From assembly GCA_039199225.1 (NCBI GenBank), contig JBCCSZ010000205.1:1-14473 (forward strand): a stretch of 14,473 bases of DNA, read 5' to 3'. Numbering within the stretch: the stretch's first letter is position 1; every line of letters begins with the position of its first letter. Made by a program: the position numbers and the translations under genes. Below, one piece after another: positions 1 through 7,745 of this stretch. The stretch is from JBCCSZ01 sp039199225 (lineage in GTDB: Bacteria > Bacteroidota > Bacteroidia > Chitinophagales > Saprospiraceae). The notes under the pieces were generated by a model that was not told the DNA's origin, made no database searches, and worked only from the letters and a program-made list of their open reading frames with translations.

Positions 1-1304
1 ATTGGTCCTTCCTCGATGAACAGACCAGACATGCGAACGACATCGCGGAGTGAACCACCACCATTGTTGCGCAAATCCAGCACAACGCCGTTGACACCTG
101 TTGCCTGCAACTTTTCCAGCTCATCGGCAACATCCTGAGCGCAGGAGCGGCCGCCCCGGCGGTTGAAATCTGCATAAAAACGAGGCAATTTGATGTACCC
201 AATTTTATCAGCTTTTCCAGGCAAATCCAAAATCACAGAGCGTGCGTAGGACTCATCCAATTGGACAACATCTCTAGTGATCGTAATATCTTCTATGGTA
301 CCATCGACCTTTTTGACAGAAAGTGTCACCTTGGTTCCTTTTTTACCTCGGATGAGTTTCACCACATCGTCGATTCGGAAGCCTGTTACATCGACCGCTT
401 CGATGTTTGACTCATCACCTTGGGTCACCTTCATTATGAGATCGTTCTCTTCCAATGACTTTTGCTTCCAGGCAGGTCCACCGGGAACGATGCTGACCAC
501 TTTGGTATAGTCTCCATCTGTTTGCAGACGAGCGCCAATTCCTTCCAAGGTACCGGACATTCCAATGTCAAAATTCTCCTTATCCTTTGGCTCGTAGTAG
601 CCAGTATGTGGATCAAAAATATTGGTCATGGTGTTGAGATAATCACTCATGTAATCGGAGCGGCGGCGCTTGCTGATACGTTGGTACCAATCATCGTACG
701 TTTCTTTGACTGCCTCACGCGCTTCTTTCTCCAAAACATCATAAGATTTTTTCTCCTCTCCCTCTTCCAGTTCTTTTTGCTCTTTGAGCTTGTTATTGAG
801 GCGAACGAGGGTTTCATATTTCATGGACTTGCGCCAGTATTCCCTCAACTCCTTGCTACTGCTGGCATACTCTTTCTTTTCGCCATCCAATTCGATGGCC
901 TCGTCTTTTGTAAAATCGAAAGGCTCAGAGAGAAATTCTTTGTAGTAAGCTTCGGTTTCGTCGATACGGGCAGACAGCAATTTGGTAGCCAGATCGAAAA
1001 ATTCAAAGGAACCAATATTGGCATCATCGTCCAATTGAAGGCGGTATTTTTTGAGTTGGTCAAAGTCTTCTTGTGTCATCCATCGTTTTCCACCATCCAG
1101 TCTTTCCACGAACAGATCGTACAGCTTTCCGGAAAAGTCATCATCAATGGCTTGTGGGCGGTAGTGAAGCTGATTCAATCCACTTAGAATGGTTTGCATC
1201 AAAACCACTTCTTTTTCGGCATTGTTGGGCGAAGGGTAGTAAGCTGCCCCGATGAGGAAAGCAACAGCAATGATTGAGAAGAAGAAGGGACCCTTAAATC
1301 TCAT
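1..1304 (-). CDS. prc: Carboxy-terminal processing protease (Prc/Tsp, peptidase S41A), 3' end cut by window edge
   Basis: Periplasmic tail-specific serine protease that degrades or trims envelope proteins from their C termini. The window holds 434 codons; E. coli Prc is 682 residues, so roughly 60% is visible. Residues about 6-24 form a hydrophobic signal or anchor helix. Residues about 30-200 match the Tsp N-terminal helical domain (ERLDGGKRWMTQEDF near residue 70). A PDZ domain lies at about 245-345, beginning near the motif GTLEGIGARL and including VPGGPA. The S41 core begins near residue 360 with IGYIKLPRFYADF and includes DLRNNGGGS near 407-419, typical of the family. The catalytic Ser/Lys lie beyond the window, so activity cannot be judged. 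The start is ATG at 1304-1302, directly before the hydrophobic segment. It is transcribed in the same direction as hppA but separated from it by a terminator, so it needs its own promoter; none was clear. Confidence 0.93.
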   Translation of the reverse strand, partial: MRFKGPFFFSIIAVAFLIGAAYYPSPNNAEKEVVLMQTILSGLNQLHYRPQAIDDDFSGKLYDLFVERLDGGKRWMTQEDFDQLKKYRLQLDDDANIGSFEFFDLATKLLSARIDETEAYYKEFLSEPFDFTKDEAIELDGEKKEYASSSKELREYWRKSMKYETLVRLNNKLKEQKELEEGEEKKSYDVLEKEAREAVKETYDDWYQRISKRRRSDYMSDYLNTMTNIFDPHTGYYEPKDKENFDIGMSGTLEGIGARLQTDGDYTKVVSIVPGGPAWKQKSLEENDLIMKVTQGDESNIEAVDVTGFRIDDVVKLIRGKKGTKVTLSVKKVDGTIEDITITRDVVQLDESYARSVILDLPGKADKIGYIKLPRFYADFNRRGGRSCAQDVADELEKLQATGVNGVVLDLRNNGGGSLRDVVRMSGLFIEEGP

Positions 1305-1371
1305 AATTTTATTTTTTTATTTATTATCTCTTCATTTCAAAAAACGGCACATAATCGCAAAAGCCGATATA

Positions 1372-1387
1372 ATCTATAAATATAGAT
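1372..1387. repeat. AT-rich perfect inverted repeat upstream of prc
   Basis: ATCTATA and TATAGAT arms of 7 bp are separated by AA, 68-83 bp upstream of the prc start codon. It could be a regulator site or a chance AT-rich palindrome. The rest of the 1305-1490 spacer is AT-rich and has no exact TAnnTTTG element in the prc direction. Confidence 0.3.
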
Positions 1388-1490
1388 GAAAATACAGATA
1401 AATGTTCGGCATTAATCCTGCCAAACTAGCTTTTTAACAAAACAATAACCCTATGGATGATTAGATTGCGAGCCTATTGTAGTTAAACGC

Positions 1491-1528
1491 AAAAAGCGCC
1501 TTATCGTTTCTTGGATAAAGCGCTTTTT
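1491..1528 (-). terminator. Intrinsic terminator downstream of hppA
   Basis: Arms 1491-1505 and 1514-1528 pair over 15 bp with one G-U wobble in the minus-strand transcript and an 8-nt loop. The stem has a GCGC core and ends in five U residues. It begins 36 nt after the hppA stop codon and lies upstream of prc, so it should insulate prc from hppA transcription. Confidence 0.85.
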
Positions 1529-1564
1529 GAGCAATTTTATTGCCTCGTAGGAGGGAAGATCACA

Positions 1565-3748
1565 TTAGACCAAAAATGGCGCGATGACCAAAGCCACCAC
1601 AGACATCAACTTGAGCAAGATGTTGAGAGATGGACCAGAGGTATCTTTAAATGGATCACCAACCGTATCACCTACAACCGCTGCCTTGTGTGGCTCAGAA
1701 CCTTTGTAGTATTTATCCCCTTGGATGCTTACGCCCTCTTCAAACATCTTCTTAGCATTGTCCCAAGCACCACCTGCATTGGACTGGAAGATGGCCATCA
1801 ATACCCCACATACCGTCACACCAGCCAACAAACCACCCAACATCTCGGCGCCACCAAGGAAGCCGACAGCTACCGGTGATACAACTGCGATTATGCCAGG
1901 AACGATCATCTCCCGGATAGAGGCTTGGGTTGAAATTTCTACACACTTACTGTATTCTGCCTTTCCATCAGCCGCCTGGAAGGTCTTTTGATCGGCCGCA
2001 GACCAGTCTTCAAATTCCTTTCCATCGTTTTTGCGCATAACCGCCAAGGCATTTGTCAATTCAGGGATGGACTTAAACTGGCGACGTACCTCCTGGATCA
2101 TATCCATGGCAGCTCGCCCAACCGCGCCCATGGCCAAGGCAGAAAACAAGAAAGGCAACATACCGCCCAACAACAAACCAGCCATTACAATCGGCTTGGA
2201 AATGTCAATGCTGTTGATTTTAGCAGTCGTCATAAAGGCCGCAAACAAAGCCAGAGCCGTCAAAGCCGCTGAACCGATGGCAAAACCCTTACCGATGGCA
2301 GCAGTGGTATTACCCACAGCATCGAGCTTATCTGTACGCTGACGAACTTCTTTAGGCAACTCAGCCATTTCAGCAATACCACCCGCATTATCTGAAATCG
2401 GTCCATAAGCATCTACTGCCAACTGGATACCTGTATTGGAAAGCATTCCTACAGCAGCAATCGCAATACCGTAAAGTCCAGCAAAGTGGTGCGCACCAAT
2501 GATGGCAATTGCCAAGATGATGATCGGAATGGCAGTAGATTGCATCCCAACACCCAAACCAGCAATGATGTTTGTAGCAGAACCAGTGACCGACTGATCA
2601 ACAATCCCTTGCACTGGCTTCGTACCTGTACCTGTATAATATTCTGTGATGTATCCAATTCCAAGACCGGACAGCAGTCCAAAAACAACTGCCACGAAAA
2701 CACCTGTATTTGAATAAGTCACTCCGTTGAAATCCCACGTGCCTGGCAGCATCCATTTAACAATGGCAAAAGTAGCTGCCAGCATCAAAACAGCAGAAAT
2801 CAATTCGCCTGCATTCAAAGCCTTCTGGGGATCACCTCCCTCCTTAACCCGGACGAAGAAGGTTCCAATGATAGAGGTGACAATACCAACACCAGCCAGG
2901 AACAATGGCAACAAAACAGCATTCAAGCCACCAAAGCTATTACCAATATCAAAGCCTGTCAAACCGATGAAGGCCGCCCCAAGTACCATGGTACCGATGA
3001 TGGACCCAACATACGACTCGAAAAGGTCAGCTCCCATTCCTGCAACATCCCCTACATTATCCCCAACGTTATCTGCAATGGTAGCTGGGTTCAGCGGGTG
3101 ATCTTCTGGAATGCCTGCCTCTACTTTACCGACCAGGTCAGCTCCAACGTCGGCTGCCTTTGTGTAAATCCCTCCACCAACACGTGCAAACAAAGCGATG
3201 GAAGAAGCACCAAAGGAAAAGCCTGTGATGACTGTGATGACCCGAGAGACATTCGCAGCTGTATCTATACCGAACATATTACTGTAGATCAACAATAGCG
3301 TCCCCAAACCGAGAACCCCCAAGCCGACAACGCCCAATCCCATGACAGAACCACCAGCAAAAGCAACACCCAATGCCTGGCTTAATCCATTACGAGCAGC
3401 ATTGGTGGTGCGGACGTTGGCTTTGGTTGCCACGCGCATTCCGATGAAACCTGCCAGAGCAGAGCAAATAGCACCAAGGATAAAAGACAGTGCTACCAAA
3501 GGAGAAGACTCCGGTGTATTACCACTGATACCAAGTAATATGGCGACTGCGATGACAAAGACTGCCAATACGCGATATTCGGCTTTTAGGAATGCCATTG
3601 CACCATCGGCAATGTTTTCGGCAATTCGCCCCATTCTTTCGGTACCTACCTCCTGACTGGAAACCCAGGAAGATTTCCAGAAGGTGTATAGCAAGGCCAG
3701 CACACCAAAGACCGGAATGACATAAGTAATCGTTTGACCTAAATTCAT
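1565..3748 (-). CDS. hppA: K+-dependent membrane-bound pyrophosphatase, sodium- and/or proton-pumping
   Basis: Integral membrane pump that hydrolyses pyrophosphate and drives Na+ or H+ out of the cytoplasm. The product is 727 residues, normal for bacterial members, with about 16 hydrophobic helices. The pyrophosphate/Mg site is intact: DVGADLVGKVE at 200-210, the Asp-rich DNVGDNVGDVAGMGADL at 226-242, and the C-terminal GDTVGDPFKDTSGPSLN. GNTTAAIGKG at 479-488 has Ala483 where K+-independent enzymes have Lys, which indicates K+ dependence. The gate glutamate is Glu244 in DLFESYVG, the position used by Na+-pumping enzymes; K+-independent H+ pumps have it one helical turn later (DLFGSYAE). This favours Na+ or dual Na+/H+ transport, but some K+-dependent enzymes of Bacteroidota pump H+ only, so the ion is inferred. 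The ATG at 3748 opens directly into the first helix. A promoter upstream and a terminator downstream suggest a single-gene unit. Confidence 0.97.
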   Translation of the reverse strand: MNLGQTITYVIPVFGVLALLYTFWKSSWVSSQEVGTERMGRIAENIADGAMAFLKAEYRVLAVFVIAVAILLGISGNTPESSPLVALSFILGAICSALAGFIGMRVATKANVRTTNAARNGLSQALGVAFAGGSVMGLGVVGLGVLGLGTLLLIYSNMFGIDTAANVSRVITVITGFSFGASSIALFARVGGGIYTKAADVGADLVGKVEAGIPEDHPLNPATIADNVGDNVGDVAGMGADLFESYVGSIIGTMVLGAAFIGLTGFDIGNSFGGLNAVLLPLFLAGVGIVTSIIGTFFVRVKEGGDPQKALNAGELISAVLMLAATFAIVKWMLPGTWDFNGVTYSNTGVFVAVVFGLLSGLGIGYITEYYTGTGTKPVQGIVDQSVTGSATNIIAGLGVGMQSTAIPIIILAIAIIGAHHFAGLYGIAIAAVGMLSNTGIQLAVDAYGPISDNAGGIAEMAELPKEVRQRTDKLDAVGNTTAAIGKGFAIGSAALTALALFAAFMTTAKINSIDISKPIVMAGLLLGGMLPFLFSALAMGAVGRAAMDMIQEVRRQFKSIPELTNALAVMRKNDGKEFEDWSAADQKTFQAADGKAEYSKCVEISTQASIREMIVPGIIAVVSPVAVGFLGGAEMLGGLLAGVTVCGVLMAIFQSNAGGAWDNAKKMFEEGVSIQGDKYYKGSEPHKAAVVGDTVGDPFKDTSGPSLNILLKLMSVVALVIAPFLV

Positions 3749-3801
3749 AATACTAATTCGTTAGAGTTTGTGTACAAATTTGATTCATTTGGCAAAAAAT
3801 A

Positions 3802-3813
3802 AAGGCATGCCTT
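3802..3813. repeat. 12-bp palindrome in the predicted hppA leader
   Basis: AAGGCATGCCTT is a perfect 12-bp palindrome 54-65 bp upstream of the hppA start. On the minus strand it is followed by TATTTTTT. It could therefore be a short terminator for the nitroreductase transcript (4-bp stem, CATG loop), a regulatory site for hppA, or both. The sequence alone does not decide. Confidence 0.4.
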
Positions 3814-3872
3814 GTATGAAGTTTTCTCTACTTACCAAGATCATGCCTGCGGCCTGTTCCTCAATTGGTGGG

Positions 3873-3903
3873 CAAAAGTAACAGAATTTTGGATTTTGAA
3901 CAA
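3873..3903 (-). promoter_or_regulatory. Predicted Bacteroidota-type promoter for hppA
   Basis: On the minus strand TACTTTTG (3880-3873) matches the -7 consensus TAnnTTTG exactly. A TTG (3903-3901) lies 20 nt upstream, matching the -33 element at near-consensus spacing. Transcription would start near 3868, giving a leader of about 120 nt that contains the palindrome at 3802-3813. The element is in the intergenic space just downstream of the nitroreductase stop. Confidence 0.55.
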
Positions 3904-3927
3904 CAAAACTACAGCTAAAGTGTTGGT

Positions 3928-4488
3928 TCACAACCATTGGACCTTATCGCCAATGGCTTTTCGCTTGCCTTCAGGATGCGGGCTATCGGTGTAACCCATA
4001 AAAAAGAATCCCAAACAGCGCTCTCCTTCGGCCAACTCTACCAGCTCTCCAAAGGCATTGATGGCTCCCGGACTGCTCCAATAAGCACCAATGCCATGAG
4101 CCGTTGCTGTGAGCCACATATTCTGTACAGCACAAGATACCGCCGCTACCTCTTCCCATTCGGGCAAGCGTTCTTCTGGATCACGCTGCATGCAAATGGC
4201 AATAACACAGGCAGATTGAAGGGGCTTTTTCCGGGTTTTCTTGTATTTCATCTCCGAGAACTTCTCAGCAGGGGTTGTCCGCTGATAATAAGCGGCTAAA
4301 AAATCACTCAGGCTCTTTAGCGCCTTGCCTGTGAAGACTTTGAATCGCCAGGGCTCGGTCAGCCGATGGTTGGGCGCCCAGTTGGCATTTTCCAAAATCT
4401 CTTCAATAATGCTTTTGTCTATCGGACGATCGTTGTACACAGGTGGAAAGACAGACCTGCGACGGCGAATCACTTCAGTAATTGTCAT
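3928..4488 (-). CDS. Nitroreductase family protein (small, YdjA-like)
   Basis: FMN-dependent NAD(P)H oxidoreductase of the nitroreductase fold, usually a cytoplasmic homodimer; the natural substrate is unknown. At 186 residues it is close to E. coli YdjA (183), the minimal form of the family. Visible FMN-site features are the N-terminal Arg cluster RRRRS (8-12), WAPNH (37-41) followed by TEPWRF, GIGAYWSSP (132-140), and the C-terminal LGFFFMGY followed by KRK. The ATG at 4488 was chosen over an in-frame ATG at 4536. The core begins right at MTITEVIRRRRS, and the longer form would start inside the upstream gene. It follows the Pycsar-like gene by 31 bp in the same direction. A -7 element lies at that junction, so it may be cotranscribed, independently transcribed, or both. 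No functional link to the neighbour is implied. Confidence 0.9.
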   Translation of the reverse strand: MTITEVIRRRRSVFPPVYNDRPIDKSIIEEILENANWAPNHRLTEPWRFKVFTGKALKSLSDFLAAYYQRTTPAEKFSEMKYKKTRKKPLQSACVIAICMQRDPEERLPEWEEVAAVSCAVQNMWLTATAHGIGAYWSSPGAINAFGELVELAEGERCLGFFFMGYTDSPHPEGKRKAIGDKVQWL

Positions 4489-4519
4489 AGTATATTGTGT
4501 GAGTTTATAAAAATTTTGG

Positions 4520-5761
4520 CTACACAAAGATAGCAATCAGAAAGGTAACAACGGTTGCAATGAAGCCTACCATGAAGATATTGTAAGATATAGTCAAATA
4601 ACGATACTTTTGGTCGAGTACTTTTCCGAGGTGGTATAGATCGCGCGCCATATTGCCGTAGAGCAATTCTCCATCTCGTAAAACAGCATCCAGTGCCTCT
4701 TCGAACTGCTCCTCCTCCAATCGGACAAAGTTGCCAAAGTAAACGATGTTGCGCTTGGCTTGCTCCGGACTGATGCTTTCTCCATTTAAGGAAGTGACTT
4801 TGGGACGAATCGACAATACCGCGCAAATCAACGAAGCCAAACCCGTTACTAAGAAAATGACAACAGGCAACAATACCATGGGATTGGTGTCGGGAATGTT
4901 GCGGTAAGACAGTATGGAAATGACGACAGATATCAAGATCGCGTTGACACTGATCATGATATTGGCTTTGTTGTCTGCAATCGCACTTAGGTTGATGTGG
5001 TTGCGGTAGTTGGCCCGGAAAAATGTCTGGGTAGCACTGGTTGGCATCTTTCGCTCGATGCCTTGGAATGGTCGACTCAGGTCTTCTGGCTGTATCGTCA
5101 TTGCTCCCTGAGTGCGAGAAGACTTTTCAGCTTTTGATTTTTGGACCAATAGGTTTTGACCAACGATGGGTTCGTACTGTTCTTTGGCGTAAACAGTGTA
5201 AAACTGAGCCCCCAATAAGTCCTGCAACTGAAGATGTTGCCACTCATATGGAGAAAGCCGCCGGTTTTCCATCAACTCCCACTCCAAGCGAAGCAAGGGC
5301 CTTTCCTGAAAAAACTGATGGGTAAGATTGACGGACTGGATGGCATCTTTGAGCAACTGAGCCTCCGGATGATCCGACAATTGATCGGTATCCAATACTT
5401 TTAGGCACTCGAGGACTTTGTCTTTTCCATCGGAAGGATAGTGGTTCGCATTTAGAAAGGCAGTAGCTTCGTCGAGGCTGGCACCTTTGGGCAGTCGATA
5501 ATTTTTCAAGTAGCCACTGAGATGAAACCAAGCTGCCAGCTCGGCGGTCTCACAACTCGTAGCAGATGCCTCTGTTGCGTCGGCGATCACCCGAAGGCGC
5601 TGAACGACTTTGGCCGTTCGCTGGTAGTTATTGTACACCAGTCGAGTGTCGTGGTGCTTGTTGAACAGTTCCAGGACGTAAGCACTGGCTGCGTTCAACA
5701 CAGCCTTTTGTTGAGAAATGCCTGGTGATTCGAATGTCCCTTCGTTGGCTGTTTTGTTCAA
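4520..5761 (-). CDS. Pycsar-effector-like membrane protein: degenerate HD domain fused to PycTM (DUF5706)
   Basis: The product is 413 residues. Residues about 20-165 align by eye with the HD-hydrolase half of HD-DUF5706 proteins of Bacteroidota, and 245-413 with the Pycsar effector transmembrane domain. Diagnostic C-terminal stretches are RNHINLSAIADNKANI (253-268), YFGNF (341-345) and a helix-rich tail. Membrane segments are at about 268-286, 295-317 and 391-412. In relatives I recall, the HD domain carries YHN..HT and AAWFHD; here they read YNNYQRT (43-49) and AAWFHL (76-81), and the later KDAD is KDAI. Most metal ligands are therefore gone and the domain is probably a non-catalytic sensor or scaffold. 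In Pycsar phage defence such membrane domains respond to cCMP or cUMP, but no cyclase is visible here. The start is uncertain: no ATG exists near the N terminus, and TTG at 5761 is the best available codon before the stop at 5819. It lies 79 bp after the TPR gene, possibly in one transcript. Confidence 0.8.
   Translation of the reverse strand: MNKTANEGTFESPGISQQKAVLNAASAYVLELFNKHHDTRLVYNNYQRTAKVVQRLRVIADATEASATSCETAELAAWFHLSGYLKNYRLPKGASLDEATAFLNANHYPSDGKDKVLECLKVLDTDQLSDHPEAQLLKDAIQSVNLTHQFFQERPLLRLEWELMENRRLSPYEWQHLQLQDLLGAQFYTVYAKEQYEPIVGQNLLVQKSKAEKSSRTQGAMTIQPEDLSRPFQGIERKMPTSATQTFFRANYRNHINLSAIADNKANIMISVNAILISVVISILSYRNIPDTNPMVLLPVVIFLVTGLASLICAVLSIRPKVTSLNGESISPEQAKRNIVYFGNFVRLEEEQFEEALDAVLRDGELLYGNMARDLYHLGKVLDQKYRYLTISYNIFMVGFIATVVTFLIAIFV
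4525..4532 (-). promoter_or_regulatory. Possible -7 element for the nitroreductase gene
   Basis: TATCTTTG on the minus strand matches TAnnTTTG exactly and lies 37-44 bp upstream of the nitroreductase start, overlapping the last codons of the upstream gene. TTG motifs occur 16 and 25 nt upstream, neither at ideal spacing. It would start transcription near 4520. Confidence 0.35.
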
Positions 5762-5840
5762 AGCTTGTTGGTGTTTTGATTTGGATGACTCAAGCCGTAA
5801 GCTCCTTTGTGGAGTGCTTTACAACTTGAATTGATGTAAC

Positions 5841-6860
5841 CTATTGTGTTCTGAGTTGCTTGACAAATTCCGCTAATTCCAGCAACTTCTGACGAGACAA
5901 ACGGCTGATGAGCAAAGGTTCTTGGACAGCTTTCATCTCGTACAAGATATAATCATTAATGTTCTGCTTTGCTATTGCAAAACCCAACGACTTCAATTCT
6001 GGATATGCCTGCTGCTCAGTGGCATCTAAACGGCCATAAACGATGATGGCATTGAGCAAACACTCCTTTTCTTCCACTTCATCGATGGGCGCATTAGACA
6101 TACGGCTCATTTTTTCCCGATGCTTTACCTCATGCTTCCAAACCGCCTTACACTTACCGTAGGCTTCCCAGGGTTTGCCAGCGTAGGAGAGCTTTATTTC
6201 CGCTTTATTAAGCTGTCCTAACTGATAGGCCGGTTCGAACGAGTAGTCCACAAAATGGCGACCATCTGCCTCGTAATAGTTCTTAAGCACCTCTAAAATA
6301 GCAGGATCATTTCGATTGAGCAAATGTGCTAATGTAATATGGCGAACCGCCTTGTTCAGGTCGCTTTTTTCGCGATAGCAAGCAGCCAGTAATTGGTGTG
6401 CTTCAAAATCGATGAAATTCACATCCACCGCCTCGTTGTACCACTGGATCGCTTTGTCCAAATCCCCCCCTTTGTGGTAGCTGTCTGCCAACCTTTTCAA
6501 GAGGTCCCCATCGCTCTTGCCCGTGGGCATCATTTTCTCATAATTTGAAGCAGCCTTGAGAAATTTTCCCTTTTCATAAAAATTATCTCCCTTAATCCGA
6601 TACTTTGTGGCACTTACCTCCGTCCTAATATCCGGAGCGACCAAACGAGCGCCATCGGCTGTCAAAACTGCCGACCAGCCTTTGGCTACCAAGGGTCGGT
6701 CCACTTTGGGAGCAGCTTTCAGTGAAGCGTCAATGGTATAGCGACTGGTAGATTTTTCCAGGACTTTATCAAAATCAGAAGGCGTATGCAGGTATTGAGC
6801 AGAGGTGAAAGTGCATACGACTAAGCATAGGCAGGCTGAAAAAAGGTATTTGTTAATCAT
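5841..6860 (-). CDS. Secreted TPR-repeat protein of unknown function
   Basis: The product is 339 residues with a signal peptide at 1-21 (hydrophobic core, Thr-Ser-Ala before Gln22), so it is exported to the periplasm or beyond. There is no lipobox at a usable position. Residues about 83-210 form tetratricopeptide-like repeats: one near FYEKGKFLKAASNYEKM (94-110), one at about 119-152 containing ADSYHKGGDLDKAIQWYNEA, and one at about 153-186. These resemble the TPR section at the N terminus of Bacteroidota TPR/PD40/OmpA envelope proteins, but no beta-propeller or OmpA domain follows. The C-terminal half is charged and helix-prone and matched nothing I recognise. A protein-interaction role in the envelope is an inference. 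It is divergent from the DUF937 gene and may lead a unit with the Pycsar-like gene. The 6861-7056 spacer showed no exact promoter motif for either gene. Confidence 0.8.
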   Translation of the reverse strand: MINKYLFSACLCLVVCTFTSAQYLHTPSDFDKVLEKSTSRYTIDASLKAAPKVDRPLVAKGWSAVLTADGARLVAPDIRTEVSATKYRIKGDNFYEKGKFLKAASNYEKMMPTGKSDGDLLKRLADSYHKGGDLDKAIQWYNEAVDVNFIDFEAHQLLAACYREKSDLNKAVRHITLAHLLNRNDPAILEVLKNYYEADGRHFVDYSFEPAYQLGQLNKAEIKLSYAGKPWEAYGKCKAVWKHEVKHREKMSRMSNAPIDEVEEKECLLNAIIVYGRLDATEQQAYPELKSLGFAIAKQNINDYILYEMKAVQEPLLISRLSRQKLLELAEFVKQLRTQ

Positions 6861-7056
6861 CGGTTTTCAATTATTTTTAATTATCCCTGCAAAAATCAGG
6901 ACAAGATTGCTTAATTTGACTCAAACGGAGGCGAATCAGGTAAAATAGGACGGATTTGACTTCTCGTTCCACAGCATTTACCACTTCTACAATGATTTGT
7001 GAATTGACTTATTTTACGAACCTCTTACTTTTTTATAATTAAATAAATCTTCTTTT

Positions 7057-7677
7057 ATGGATTTAATGGATCTACTACAAGGTCAACTTTCTGAGGGCCT
7101 TATCGATCAACTGAGCCAAAACCTCGGCGGTGCAAACAAACAGCAAACAGCTGATGCTGCCTCTGGTATTCTCTCCACCATGGTCAGCGCACTGGCTAAG
7201 AATGCCTCTACTCCTGAAGGTGCCAGCTCTCTAGCCAATGCCTTGGACAACGATCACGATGGTAGTGTACTCGATAATGTGATGGATATGATCGGTGGTA
7301 GCAATACCAATGCACAGCCAGAAAATAGCCGTATGATGAACGGAGCTGGTATTTTGAAGCACGTTCTGGGTGGCAAACAAAGCGGCGCCATCGATATGAT
7401 CTCCAAAATTTCTGGATTAGAAGGTAATAAAACCGGCAACCTAATGTCTATGTTGGCTCCTTTGGTGATGGGCGCACTCGGTCGCACCAAGCGCGAGCAG
7501 GGCTTAAACCCAACTGACCTGGCCGGTATGCTCTCAGGCTCTGTTCAATCAGCCTCTAACAAGCGGGCTGAAATGGGCTTAATCGGAAAGTTCCTCGATC
7601 AGGATGGCGACGGTAGTGTCATGGATGACCTCGCTAATATGGGCATGAAACTCTTCGGAAAATTTTTGAGCAAATAA
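7057..7677 (+). CDS. DUF937 family protein with two EF-hand-like calcium loops
   Basis: The product is 206 residues with no signal peptide, composed of short Gly/Ala/Met-rich amphipathic helices as in the DUF937 (YidB-like) family, whose function is not established. Two loops fit the DxDxDG calcium-binding pattern: DNDHDGSVLDNV at 64-75 and DQDGDGSVMDDL at 181-192. They sit at the ends of two helical blocks (about 1-62 and 98-180), suggesting an internal duplication. Acidic positions 1, 3 and 5 and the glycine at position 6 are present in both; the first loop ends in V and the second in L rather than the classical Glu at position 12. Calcium binding is therefore plausible but unproven. ATG at 7057 is the first codon of the conserved MDLMDLL start. 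It is a single-gene unit closed by a strong terminator. Confidence 0.85.
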   Translation: MDLMDLLQGQLSEGLIDQLSQNLGGANKQQTADAASGILSTMVSALAKNASTPEGASSLANALDNDHDGSVLDNVMDMIGGSNTNAQPENSRMMNGAGILKHVLGGKQSGAIDMISKISGLEGNKTGNLMSMLAPLVMGALGRTKREQGLNPTDLAGMLSGSVQSASNKRAEMGLIGKFLDQDGDGSVMDDLANMGMKLFGKFLSK

Positions 7678-7699
7678 TACATTGTCAGCATTAACACAC

Positions 7700-7745
7700 A
7701 AGCAAGCCTTGTTCCATTGACAAACAGGGCTTGCTTTTTTATTTT
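7700..7745 (+). terminator. Intrinsic terminator of the DUF937 gene
   Basis: Arms 7700-7713 and 7723-7736 pair over 14 bp with one G-U wobble and a 9-nt loop, followed by a T run to 7740 and five more T after one A. It starts 23 nt after the DUF937 stop. The T-rich tail reaches to within about 6 bp of the next start codon. Confidence 0.9.

Noticed and set aside
462..1187. 241-codon plus-strand open frame antisense to the protease gene
   Set aside because: The opposite strand encodes a clear Prc with PDZ and S41 motifs; this frame has low-complexity hydrophobic content and no recognisable domain.
4489..4536. 16-residue N-terminal extension of the nitroreductase
   Set aside because: It would start inside the upstream gene, and the conserved protein begins at ATG 4488.
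5762..5840. Terminator between the TPR and Pycsar-like genes
   Set aside because: Only a short CTCC/GGAG hairpin without a U tract is visible, so I left the two genes as possibly cotranscribed.
4520..6860. Complete Pycsar defence operon
   Set aside because: The effector-like protein has no nucleotide cyclase next to it; the neighbours are a TPR protein and a nitroreductase, so calling a defence system would go beyond the evidence.
7004..7039. TTGACT and TATAAT upstream of the DUF937 gene as a sigma-70 promoter
   Set aside because: The spacing is 24 bp, far from 17, and Bacteroidota use a different consensus; I did not call a promoter there.
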